DNA from: Kineococcus terrestris
GTDB lineage: Bacteria > Actinomycetota > Actinomycetes > Actinomycetales > Kineococcaceae
Direction: 5' to 3' (one strand)
NCBI RefSeq assembly: GCF_041020765.1
Contig: NZ_JBEUEJ010000008.1
DNA: 64,000 nt
Positions within the stretch are counted from its first letter, which is position 1, and every line of letters begins with the position of its first letter. The translations under genes were made by a program, and so were the position numbers. The notes beneath the pieces were generated by a model that was given only the letters and a program-made list of their open reading frames with translations, searched no databases and had not been told where the DNA came from. This document shows, piece after piece, positions 24,018-33,100 of the stretch.

Positions 24018-25787
24018 GTGACCGGCTCACCCGACGTCAGCGTCGTCGTCCCGACGTACGAACGGCGCGAGATCGTCCTACAGTGCCTCGACTCCCTGGT
24101 GCGGACGACGTCCGACCTGTCGTGGGAGGTCGTCGTCGTGGTCGACGGTTCGACGGACGGGACGGCTGCGGCGATCGCAGCGCGCACCTGGCCCGTCGAC
24201 GTCCGCGTCGTCACCCAGGTCAACCGGGGCTCCGCGGCGGCGCGCAACGCGGGAGCCGCCGCGTCGTCCGCGGAGTTCCTGCTCTTCCTCGACGACGACA
24301 TGGTGGTCGAGCCGTCGATCCTCGACGAGCACCACCGCTGCCTCACCGCCGGCGCCGACGCCGTGGTCGGCCACATCGACGTCCACCCCTCGTCCACGCC
24401 GTCGATCCTCGTCCCCAGCCTGCGGCGCTGGAGCGTGAAGCGCAGGGAGCGCCTGCTGGCCGCCGGCTCCGTCCCGCTGCAGGACATGCTGACGGGCCAG
24501 CTCAGCGTCCGGCGCGCGCTGTTCGAGGAGCTCGGCGGGTTCGACGCGGACATCACCGCCGCGGGGCGCTTCGGCGGCGAGGACACGGACTTCCTGCAGC
24601 GGCTCGTCTCCCGGGGGGCGCGGCTGCGCTTCGCTCCCGGTGCCGTGTCGCACCAGGTGTACGTCCTCACCCCCCGGGCCAACCTCGTCCAGTGGCGCGA
24701 CAGCGGACGGGCGGACGTTCGCCTCGGCGCCAAGCACCCCGGGCTGGACCTGGAGATGCAGCGCCGCCACGGCAGGGACACCGCCCGCGGGCGCGTCCTG
24801 CGGGCGGTCGCCAGGGCGGCGCCGGAGGCGCTGGTGAGCAGGTCGTCCGCGACGGTGAGGTGGATGAACCCCGGGGGCCGCGGAGAGGTCGCGGCCCGCG
24901 CCGCGTTCACCGTCCTGCGCGACCTGCACTACTGGGCCGGCGCGGCGGAGGCCGCGGGTCTGGCCCCCGCCTCGTTCCCGCGGGTCCTGGCCTACCACGC
25001 GGTCGACCGGACGACCGCCGGGCCGGTGGGCGAGTGGGCCGTCGACCCGGACCTCTTCGAGCAGCAGCTGACGGCGCTCCTGCGCGCCGGGTACACCTTC
25101 CTCACGACGGCGGAGCTGGTGGCGAGCGTGGCCGGCGGGCGACGGCTCGGCCGCTCCCTGCTGCTCACCTTCGACGACGGGTACGCCAGCCTGCTGCGGC
25201 ACGCCCTGCCCGTCACCCGTCGCCTGGGCGTCCCCGCGACGGTGTTCCTGGTCACCGGCGAGCTGGGAGGCACCAACTCGTGGGAGGCACCTCCGTGGGG
25301 CGGCGCCGAGGACCTGCTGGACGCCGAGGGGGTGCGCGTCCTCCTCGACGCCGGCTGGGACGTCGGCAGTCACACCCACCGGCACCGCAACCTGACCAGG
25401 CTGACCGACGAGGAGCTGACCGAGGAGCTGACCGCGCCCTTCGAGGTCCTCGCGCGCGCCGGACTGCCGCGACCGCCGGTCCTGGCGTACCCCTTCGGCG
25501 AGCACGACCACCGCGTCAGGCGAGCCGCCGCGCGGGCCGGCTACGACGTCTCGTTCGCCCTGTCGGGTCCGTCTCGGAGGCCCTCCCGGCGAGCCGTGCA
25601 CGCCGTGCCCCGGATCGAGGTGCGCAGGCACCACGACCCCTCCGCGCTGCTCCGCGCGGTGGGTTCGCCCCCCCGCGCCGTGCGCGCGCGGGCGCGCGCC
25701 GAGCTGGCCGCGGTGGTCCGCGGCCTGCCGGTGCGCGCGAGCAGGCCCGGTTCCACCTCGGGTCCGCTCGCACGGGCCCCGCGGTGA
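24018..25787 (+). CDS. Fused GT2 glycosyltransferase and polysaccharide deacetylase
   Basis: The 589 residues combine two enzymes. Residues 5-245 are a GT2 domain: DVSVVVPTYERREIVLQCLDSLV, EVVVVVDGSTDGT, VNRGSAAARNAGAAASSAEFLLFLDDDMVV, LSVRRALFEELGGF and FGGEDTDFLQRL. Residues about 325-540 are a NodB/CE4 domain: VLAYHAVDRT, LLLTFDDGYASLLRHALPV (catalytic and metal Asp pair), DVGSHTHRHRNL (metal His residues), and VLAYPFGEHDHRVRRAA. A single chain could add an N-acetyl sugar and deacetylate it, or modify the growing chain. The GTG start has no strong ribosome site. No signal peptide is seen, so the CE4 part would be cytoplasmic, which is unusual. Confidence 0.88.
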   Translation: MTGSPDVSVVVPTYERREIVLQCLDSLVRTTSDLSWEVVVVVDGSTDGTAAAIAARTWPVDVRVVTQVNRGSAAARNAGAAASSAEFLLFLDDDMVVEPSILDEHHRCLTAGADAVVGHIDVHPSSTPSILVPSLRRWSVKRRERLLAAGSVPLQDMLTGQLSVRRALFEELGGFDADITAAGRFGGEDTDFLQRLVSRGARLRFAPGAVSHQVYVLTPRANLVQWRDSGRADVRLGAKHPGLDLEMQRRHGRDTARGRVLRAVARAAPEALVSRSSATVRWMNPGGRGEVAARAAFTVLRDLHYWAGAAEAAGLAPASFPRVLAYHAVDRTTAGPVGEWAVDPDLFEQQLTALLRAGYTFLTTAELVASVAGGRRLGRSLLLTFDDGYASLLRHALPVTRRLGVPATVFLVTGELGGTNSWEAPPWGGAEDLLDAEGVRVLLDAGWDVGSHTHRHRNLTRLTDEELTEELTAPFEVLARAGLPRPPVLAYPFGEHDHRVRRAAARAGYDVSFALSGPSRRPSRRAVHAVPRIEVRRHHDPSALLRAVGSPPRAVRARARAELAAVVRGLPVRASRPGSTSGPLARAPR

Positions 25788-25809
25788 GAGCTGGGGCGGT
25801 CGCGAGGGG

Positions 25810-26940
25810 TCAGGGCGCGTAGCGGTAGGCCACCGCCCAGTCCACCTCGACCCGTCCGACGGCCGCCGGGTCCGGCAGCGGGCCGTCCACAGTGGTCTCC
25901 GCCTGGAGCACCCAGTGCATGGAGGTCGTCGGCACCCCGCGGGTGACCGTCGCCACGGGAACGCCGTCCCACAGGAAGGTGACCCGGCCAGGAGTCCACT
26001 CGGTCGTGGCGACGTGCCAGTCGGAGGTGTCGTCCGGCGCGTAGGCGCGCGTGACCGGCAGGAAGGTCGGGGGCGTGCCTCCCGTCAGGGACCCGGCCAC
26101 CAGGGACGCGGGGGACGGGCGGTCACCGAGCGCGCCGACCTCGGGCCAGTCCAGCTCGCCCTTGTTCCAGTCGTCGTCGTCGGGCCACAACAGGAAGGCG
26201 ATCTTGTACCCGGGTGTCGCGGACGTGCGGAACCGGAGGCTGTAGCGGCCGTAGGTCTGCCCGTACGTGGGCAGCTTCGGCACGGGCGCCGCCACGAGGG
26301 GCCTGCCGTTCTCGGTGTGCATGTCCCAACGGAGAGCCCCGTCCCGCACGGACAGGACCTTGCCCGGGGTGTAGGTGCCCTTGTTCGAGGTGTCCAGCAG
26401 CCCGTCGTACCCCTCCCACTTCGCGCCGTAGACGGTGCCGGGGAAGGAGCCCACGGGCACGGGCGTGGTGAAGTCGTCCGCGAAGACCTGCCTCCAGCCC
26501 GGGAGGTCCCCCACGGGCATGGACGTGGCCGACGAGGAGGTCGACGGCGTGGTGGCTGTCGTCGTCGAGGGGACGGTGAACCAGCGCACGCTGCCGATGG
26601 TCCTCCACGAACCCGCGATCAGCGCGCAGGTGAAGGCCGAGTAGGTGCCGGGAGCGAACGTCCGGCTCTTGACGACGCGGGTGCTCCGGGAGGTGAGGAG
26701 GACGTTCGAGACCTTGGGGAAGTCGAGGTTCCTGCCCTGGGCGTCACGGGCGCAGACACCGAGGCGCGAGGCGAGGACGGGTGCGTCCGTCGTGACGACG
26801 GTCGTCGCCGTCGCGCTGGTGCCCGACACCGCCACCGCGGTGACCGCGGAGTAGGACACGGCGGCCTCGGCCGGTGCGGCGCCCCCGGCGAGGACGGCGA
26901 CGGCGGCGAGCAGAGCGGTGACAGCGCGACGGCGGCGCAC
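25810..26940 (-). CDS. Secreted GH16-like glycoside hydrolase
   Basis: The 376 residues begin with a clear signal peptide (VRRRRAVTALLAAVAVLAGG, probable cleavage after AEA at about residue 26). A beta-rich domain (27-122) and a Thr/Ser linker (123-141) follow. The GH16-type jelly-roll domain (about 145-376) has FADDFTTP, GRYSLRFRTSATPGYKIAFLLWP and the catalytic motif GELDWPE (E262, D264, E267). Tryptophans in WHVATTEWTPGRVTFLWDGVPV fit the fold. The start GTG 26940 is preferred because AGGAGG lies 5 nt before it and the signal peptide follows at once; the open frame extends to 27045. It probably cleaves or trims a beta-glucan or the locus's own polymer. Confidence 0.87.
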   Translation of the reverse strand: MRRRRAVTALLAAVAVLAGGAAPAEAAVSYSAVTAVAVSGTSATATTVVTTDAPVLASRLGVCARDAQGRNLDFPKVSNVLLTSRSTRVVKSRTFAPGTYSAFTCALIAGSWRTIGSVRWFTVPSTTTATTPSTSSSATSMPVGDLPGWRQVFADDFTTPVPVGSFPGTVYGAKWEGYDGLLDTSNKGTYTPGKVLSVRDGALRWDMHTENGRPLVAAPVPKLPTYGQTYGRYSLRFRTSATPGYKIAFLLWPDDDDWNKGELDWPEVGALGDRPSPASLVAGSLTGGTPPTFLPVTRAYAPDDTSDWHVATTEWTPGRVTFLWDGVPVATVTRGVPTTSMHWVLQAETTVDGPLPDPAAVGRVEVDWAVAYRYAP

Positions 26941-27136
26941 GTGTCCTCCTGGGGTCGAGCGGACGGTGTTCCCTCCCCGGTTCAGTCGGTCGGCCCTGCG
27001 AGGCCCTTGAGGCGGTGGTGACGTCTGCCTGGGGCGCAGGAGCACGACGGCCGGCGTCCTCGGCGAGGGCTAGCAGCACCGTCTCCTCACCCAGGAACCC
27101 TCCCCACCCCTCGCGCTCCGCCTAGAGTCACGTCTC

Positions 27137-28270
27137 GTGCACCTGCTCTACGTGACCGAAAGCGTGCCCAACAAGGACCCGGTCCACGGCGACGGCAGCT
27201 CCGCCATTCCCTACGAGGTGCTGCGCAACCTCCCCCCCGACGTCCGGGTCGACCTGGTGACCTTCGCGGGGGTCGCCGTCCCGGACGACGTGCTGCGACG
27301 GTGCGCCAGCGTGCAGTGCCTGCCGGAACGAGGACGCAGGGCCGCGCTCGCCGGTTCCGCGCTCACGCCGTTGTCCGTGGGCGGTGCGGCCCGCACCACG
27401 GTGCGCGCGCGCCGTGCGGTGCGCGCGGCGTCACGGCGTGCCGACGTGACGCTGTTGCACGGACCGCACGTCATCGGCCTGGTGCACGAGGTCTCCGGCC
27501 CCGCGGTGTTCCAGACGGTCGACCCGTGGTCGCACCAGGTGACGATGCAGGCCGCTGCGTCGTCCGGTCCGCTGGCTCGGTACCGGAGGTTCCAGGCGGC
27601 GCGAGCCCTGGAGCTCGAGCGGCGTCTGCCGGAGCACGTGGCGCTGCTCACGGTGGGCCGGGGCGACGCGGAGGCGTGGAGCCGCGAGCTGGGTCGGCCG
27701 GTGACAGCGGTCCCCCTCGGCACCGACAGCGGCGGCTCCCCCTGGGCCCCGCCCGCTGGACCGCCGACCGTGTGCTTCGTCGGCAGCCTCGACTACGGTC
27801 CCAACGTCGAGAGCGTGGGCGCGCTGGTGCGCGAGATCGCCCCGCGCATCTGGGACGCCGCACCCGAGACCAGGTTCGTCCTGGCCGGGAGGCGACCGGT
27901 CCAGGCCGTCGCCGACCTCGCCGGTGACCGCGTGGAGGTCCGCGCCAACGTGCCCGACGTGAGCGACGTCTTCCGCTCGGCGCACGTGGCCGTCTTCCCG
28001 GACCGCAGCGGTCTCGGAATGCGCAACGCCGTCACCGAAGCGGTCGCCGTCGGGATTCCCGTGGTCGCGAGCGCGGTGGCCGCGCGTGAACAGCCGGCCC
28101 ACCCGCTCCTGCGCGTCGCGCAGGACGACGAGGACCTCGTGCGCCTCGCGCTGAGCGCTCTGACGTCGACGGACGCGGCCGTGACGACCACCGGGACGCC
28201 GAGGACGTGGGCGGACGTCGCGGAGGACCACCTGAGGGCCTGCGAGGAGGCGTCGCGGCGGGCGGTGTGA
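27137..28270 (+). CDS. GT4-type glycosyltransferase
   Basis: The 377 residues show a GT-B fold: an N-terminal MHLLYVTESVPNKDPVHGDGSSAIPYEVLRNLP, and a C-terminal half with TVCFVGSLDYGPNVESVGALVREIAPRI, TRFVLAGRRP, VEVRANVPDVSDVFRSAHVAVFPDRSGLGMRNAVTEAVAVGIPVVAS. The last is the nucleotide-sugar binding region; the canonical E-x7-E is altered to GMRNAVTEAVAVGIPVV. Start GTG 27137 follows the spacer after the divergent GH16 gene. It is another cytoplasmic transferase of the locus, with substrate unknown. Confidence 0.85.
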   Translation: MHLLYVTESVPNKDPVHGDGSSAIPYEVLRNLPPDVRVDLVTFAGVAVPDDVLRRCASVQCLPERGRRAALAGSALTPLSVGGAARTTVRARRAVRAASRRADVTLLHGPHVIGLVHEVSGPAVFQTVDPWSHQVTMQAAASSGPLARYRRFQAARALELERRLPEHVALLTVGRGDAEAWSRELGRPVTAVPLGTDSGGSPWAPPAGPPTVCFVGSLDYGPNVESVGALVREIAPRIWDAAPETRFVLAGRRPVQAVADLAGDRVEVRANVPDVSDVFRSAHVAVFPDRSGLGMRNAVTEAVAVGIPVVASAVAAREQPAHPLLRVAQDDEDLVRLALSALTSTDAAVTTTGTPRTWADVAEDHLRACEEASRRAV

Positions 28271-28300
28271 CCGCGGCGACGGACGACGTCCTCGCCGCGG

Positions 28301-28846
28301 TCACCGGCCCTGGGCGGGGTCGTCGATCCGCACGAGCTGCGCCGGATTGCCCCGGACGACCCCGTGGTCCGGCACGCTGTCCAGGACGAGGGCCAGCGCA
28401 GCGACCCGCGCGTGGTCCCCGATGTGGATGTCACCGACGACGACGCAGCCGGCACCGAACTCGACGTGGTCGCCGACGCTGACGACCCCCCTCTCGGAAC
28501 CGTCCCGTCGGGTGCTGTTGCCGATGGTCACGCTCTGACGCAGCGTGCAATCGGCTCCCATCCGCACGCCCGGGTTGAGGACGATGCTGTGCGGGTGGAA
28601 GAGCTTCAGCCGCGGACCCACCTCGAGCTGGTGCGGCAGTTCCACGCTGAAGACCAGGGACGTGAAGAACCGGTAGGACCAGGCCACCAGGAGGCCCGGG
28701 AAGCCCCACCGGCGGTAGGCCCACTGGGCCAGTCGGAACCACGCCAGCACGAGCTGCGAGTCCGGGTATCGCCGGTTGACCCGCCAGTCCTGGAAGACCC
28801 ACGCGGTGAACCGCTCCGGCGGCTCGGCGGACCTTCTCCCACGCAT
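28301..28846 (-). CDS. Serine-acetyltransferase-like hexapeptide acyltransferase
   Basis: The 181 residues have an N-terminal helical region (FTAWVFQDWRVNRRYPDSQLVLAWFRLAQWAYRRWGFPGLLVAWSYRF). A left-handed beta-helix follows, built of hexapeptide repeats (LKLFHPHSIVLNPGVRMGADCTLRQSVTIGNS, VVSVGDHVEFGAGCVVVGDIHIGDHARVAALALVL), ending VRGNPAQLVRI. The HPHSIVLN turn holds the catalytic His as in CysE-like enzymes. In this setting an O-acetyl- or acyl-transferase acting on sugars is more likely than cysteine synthesis. ATG 28846 follows GGGAGG. Confidence 0.85.
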   Translation of the reverse strand: MRGRRSAEPPERFTAWVFQDWRVNRRYPDSQLVLAWFRLAQWAYRRWGFPGLLVAWSYRFFTSLVFSVELPHQLEVGPRLKLFHPHSIVLNPGVRMGADCTLRQSVTIGNSTRRDGSERGVVSVGDHVEFGAGCVVVGDIHIGDHARVAALALVLDSVPDHGVVRGNPAQLVRIDDPAQGR

Positions 28847-29132
28847 CGTGCCTCCCGTCGCCACGTGACCCGCCGGGTCGGCCGGCAGGTGCCGTCGACG
28901 CCCTCCACCCCTGCTCACGGGCGAGGAGTGCTCCCGGGCGAGCAGCGTCGGCAGCCTAGCCTCACGGCGGTGGTGAGGTGGCCGGGACGGCGGTGGTCGA
29001 CCCGACCGGGTCAAGGGGCCACCGCTCGAGGTGGCTCGCGTCGGAACGGGACCGGCCGGGACACCCCTGTGGTTCGATGAGCCGGCAGCAGGTGCACCCG
29101 GGGGCGGGTGCCGGACGTACGGAGGTGTGGCG

Positions 29133-30020
29133 GTGCGCGGCGGGCACGAACGGATCAGCGTCCTGATGCCGGCGCGCGACGCGGCGGCCACGGTCGAGGC
29201 CGCGGTGCGCACCACGCTGCGCGCCCTTCCGCGCGAGTCCCAGCTGCTCGTCCACGACGACGCGAGCTCGGACGGTACGGGGGCGGTGCTGGCATCGGTG
29301 GAGGATCCGCGGCTCCGGGTGCTGCGCAGCGACTCGGCCCGCGGCGTCGCCGGCGGGTTGAACCACCTCCTGGAACAGGTCGACTCGGACGTCGTCGCCC
29401 GCATGGACGCCGACGACGTGTGCCTGCCCTGGCGGTTCGCCTTGCAGTTGCGGGCCCTGCGCGCGGGTGCGGACGTCGTCTTCTCCACCGTCGTGGGCAC
29501 GGGCGACGTGGGGCGCGCTCCCGTCCGCGTCGCGCCGCCGCTGCCGCTGCCCGCGGACGCCTTCGCGCTGCACCTGCTCGTGGCGAACCCCGTCGCCCAC
29601 TCGACGATGCTGGGCCGCACGGACGTCCTCCGCGGGGCGGGGGGTTACCGGCCCGCTCCCGCGGAGGACTACGACCTCTGGCTGCGGCTGGCAGCCGCCG
29701 GCCACCGCCTCACCCGCATCGGCACCCCGTGCGTGCTGTACCGGTTCCACGGAGGGCAGCTCACGGCGTCCGCCGACTGGGCGCAGCGCTCAGCGTCCGA
29801 CCCGGCGCTGCGAGAGGCGTACGCCGCCCTGTCCCAGCACCTCCTGGGCCGGGAACCCGTCTGGTACGGGGACCTGCGCGGCGACGGCGTCGGCGAGGAC
29901 GGCCCCGCGAGGATCGAGCAGTTCACCCGTGCCGTGACGACCGCGGCCCGCGATCTGCCAGCGCTGCAGCGCCGCTTCCTGACCGCGAAGCTGCAACGGT
30001 TGCCGGGGCGCGCCTCCTGA
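29133..30020 (+). CDS. GT2 family glycosyltransferase
   Basis: The 295 residues form a GT2 domain: RISVLMPARDAAATVEAAVRTTL, QLLVHDDASSDGTGAVLA, VAGGLNHLLEQVDSDVVARMDADDVCLPWRFALQ (metal-binding DADD), STMLGRTDVLRGAGGYRPAPAEDYDLWLRLAAAGHRL and VLYRFHGGQLTAS. A helical C-terminal stretch ends PALQRRFLTAKLQRLPGRAS. GTG 29133 is chosen because GGAGG at 29121-29125 is 7 nt away; an in-frame GTG at 29127 is too close. It is the last gene of the polysaccharide region, before dnaE. Confidence 0.87.
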   Translation: MRGGHERISVLMPARDAAATVEAAVRTTLRALPRESQLLVHDDASSDGTGAVLASVEDPRLRVLRSDSARGVAGGLNHLLEQVDSDVVARMDADDVCLPWRFALQLRALRAGADVVFSTVVGTGDVGRAPVRVAPPLPLPADAFALHLLVANPVAHSTMLGRTDVLRGAGGYRPAPAEDYDLWLRLAAAGHRLTRIGTPCVLYRFHGGQLTASADWAQRSASDPALREAYAALSQHLLGREPVWYGDLRGDGVGEDGPARIEQFTRAVTTAARDLPALQRRFLTAKLQRLPGRAS

Positions 30021-30157
30021 GGGACCCCACCGCTCGGTGAGGCGGTGACGGCCGGGCCGAGCCGACTCGTCGAGCGTTCATCGCGCGGCGAGGACCCGGC
30101 TCCACGCCCGAGCGACCCAAGCCCTCTCCGGGGGCGTACCGGCGCCCGCAGACGCCC

Positions 30158-33100
30158 TCACACCAGGCACGAGGGCCCGAGCAGCGCCTTCAGGTCCCCG
30201 AACAGCGCCGGGCTGGGCGTCACCCGCAGCGCGTCGTCCAGGCGCATGAGGGTGCCGCCGCCCCCGGCCTTCGTCAGCCGCAGCCGCACCTCGGTCATGC
30301 CGGGGTGGGTGGTCAGCACGTCCTTGAGGCGCTCGACGACCGGCGGGGTGCACCGGGCCACGGGCAGGGACACCGTCACGGGCATGCCGTCGGTGGCGGA
30401 CACGTCCGGCACGGACAGCTCAGAGGCGTAGATGGTCGGCACGTCGTCGCGGCGGTTGACGCGCCCGCGCACGACGACGACGAGGTCCTCGGCGAGCAGC
30501 TGGGCGACGGCCGCGTACGCCTGGGGGAAGAACAGGCACTCGATGGCGCCCTCGAGGTCCTCCACCGTGACGATCGCCCACGGGCTGCCCTGCTTGGTCA
30601 TCTTGCGCTGCAACCCGGTGATCATCCCGGCGATGGTGATGTTCGCGCCGTCGGGGCGGCCGTCGTCCTGGGTGAGCGCGGCGATCGAGCAGTCCGAGGC
30701 GTTGGCCAGCAGGTGCTCCAGGCCGAACAGCGGGTGGTCGGAGACGTACAGGCCGAGCATCTGGCGCTCGTGGGCCAGCAGCTCGGCCTTGTCCCACTCG
30801 GGCAGCTCGGGGATCTCCACGGTGAACCCGCCGCCGGCGGGGCCGTCGTCGCCGCCGAGGCCGGCGAACAGGTCGAACTGCCCGATGGCCTCGTTGCGCT
30901 TGACGTCCACGACCGCGTCGACGGCGTCCTCGTGCTTGGCGACCAGCGCGCGGCGGCGGTGGCCGAGCGAGTCGAACGCGCCGGCCTTGATGAGCGACTC
31001 GATGGTCCGCTTGTTGCAGACCACCGCGGGCACCTTGGTGAGGAAGTCGGTGAACGACTCGTAGCGGCCGGAGGCCTCGCGGGCGGCGGTGACGGCGTCC
31101 ACGACGTTGGCGCCGACGTTGCGGATCGCGGTCAGGCCGAAGCGGATGTCGGTGCCGACGGCGGTGAAGTTCGCGCTGGACTCGTTGACGTCCGGCGGCA
31201 GCACCTTGATGCCCATGCGCCGGCACTCGTTGAGGTACAGCGCCGACTTGTCCTTGTCGTCGCGCACGCTGGTGAGGACGGCGGCCATGTACTCGGCCGG
31301 GTAGTTCGCCTTGAGGTACGCCGTCCAGTAGGACACCAGCCCGTAGGCGGCCGAGTGGGCCTTGTTGAACGCGTAGTCGGAGAACGGGACGAGGATGTCC
31401 CACAGCGCCTTCACGCACTCCGCGGAGTAGCCGTTCTCCTTCATGCCCGCCTCGAAGCCGACGAACTCGGCGTCGAGGACCTCGCGCTTCTTCTTGCCCA
31501 TCGCGCGGCGCAGCAGGTCGGCCTTGCCGAGCGTGTACCCGGCGACCTTCTGCGCGATCGACATGACCTGCTCCTGGTACACGATCAGGCCGTACGTCGT
31601 GCCCAGGATCTCCGCGAGCGGCTCGGCCAGCTCGGGGTGGATCGGGGTGATCTCCTGCTGGCCGTTCTTGCGCAGCGCGTAGTTCGTGTGCGAGTTCGCA
31701 CCCATCGGCCCCGGCCGGTACAGGGCGCCGACCGCGGAGATGTCCTCGAAGTTGTCCGGGCGCATCAGGCGCAGCAGCGAGCGCATCGGCCCGCCGTCGA
31801 ACTGGAACACGCCCAGGGTGTCGCCGCGCGAGAGCAGCGCGTACGTCGCCGGGTCGTCCAGCTCCAGGGAGTCCAGGTCGACCGGGTCCTTGCCGTTGAG
31901 CACGACGTTCTTCAGCGCGTCGTCGAGGATCGTGAGGTTGCGCAGGCCCAGGAAGTCCATCTTGACCAGCCCGAGCGTCTCGCACGTCGGGTAGTCGAAC
32001 TGGGTGATGATCGCGCCGTCGGCCTCGCGCTTCATGATCGGGATGAGGTCGATCAGCGGCTCGCTCGACATGATGACGCCGGCGGCGTGCACGCCCCACT
32101 GGCGCTTCAGACCCTCCAGGCCGCGCGCGGTGTCGACCACGCGCACGACCTCGGGGTCGCTCTTGTACAGCTCGCGGAACTCTCCCGCCTCGGAGTACCG
32201 CTTGTGGCCCGGGTCGAAGATCCCCGACAGCGGGATGTCCTTGCCCATGACGGCCGGCGGCATCGTCTTGGTGATCCGCTCGCCCATCGCGAACGGGAAG
32301 CCGAGCACGCGGGAGGAGTCCTTGACGGCCTGCTTGGCCTTGATGGTGCCGTAGGTGACGATCTGCGCGACGCGGTCGGTGCCGTACTTCTCCACGACGT
32401 ACTGGATGACCTCGCCGCGGCGGCGCTCGTCGAAGTCGACGTCGAAGTCGGGCATCGACATGCGCTCGGGGTTGAGGAAGCGCTCGAAGAACAGCCCGTG
32501 CCGCAACGGGTCCAGGTCGGTGATCTTCATGGCGTAGGCCGCCATCGACCCGGCGCCCGAGCCGCGGCCGGGGCCGACGCGGATGCCGTTCTCCTTGGAC
32601 CAGTTGATGAAGTCGGCGACGACGAGGAAGTACCCGGCGTACCCCTTGGAGGTGATGACCTCGATCTCGTAGTCGGCCTGCTTGCGCACGTCGTCCGGGA
32701 TCCCGGCCGGGTAGCGCTGGGCCAGGCCGCTCCAGACCTCCTTGACGAACCAGCTCTCCTCGTCCTCCCCCGGCGGGCAGGGGAAGCGCGGCATGTACGC
32801 GCCGGTGGACTCGGTGAACTCCACCTGGCAGCGCTCGGCGATGAGCAGGGTGTTGTCGCACGCCTCGGGGTGGTCGCGCCACAGGTGGCGCATCTCCGCC
32901 GGGCTCTTGAGGTAGAACTCGTCGGCGTCGAACTTGAACCGCTTGGGGTCGGCCAGCGTCGAGCCGGACTGCACGCACAGCAGGGCCGCGTGCGCCTGCG
33001 CGTCGGCGGCGGCCGTGTAGTGCAGGTCGTTGGTCGCGACCAGCGGCAGGTCGAGGTCCTTGGCCAGCTTGAGCAGGTCGTCCTGGACCCGCTTCTCGAT

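Noticed and set aside
28301..28846. cysE (cysteine synthesis)
   Set aside because: The fold fits, but no cysK is near and the setting is a polysaccharide locus, so a sugar O-acyltransferase is more likely.
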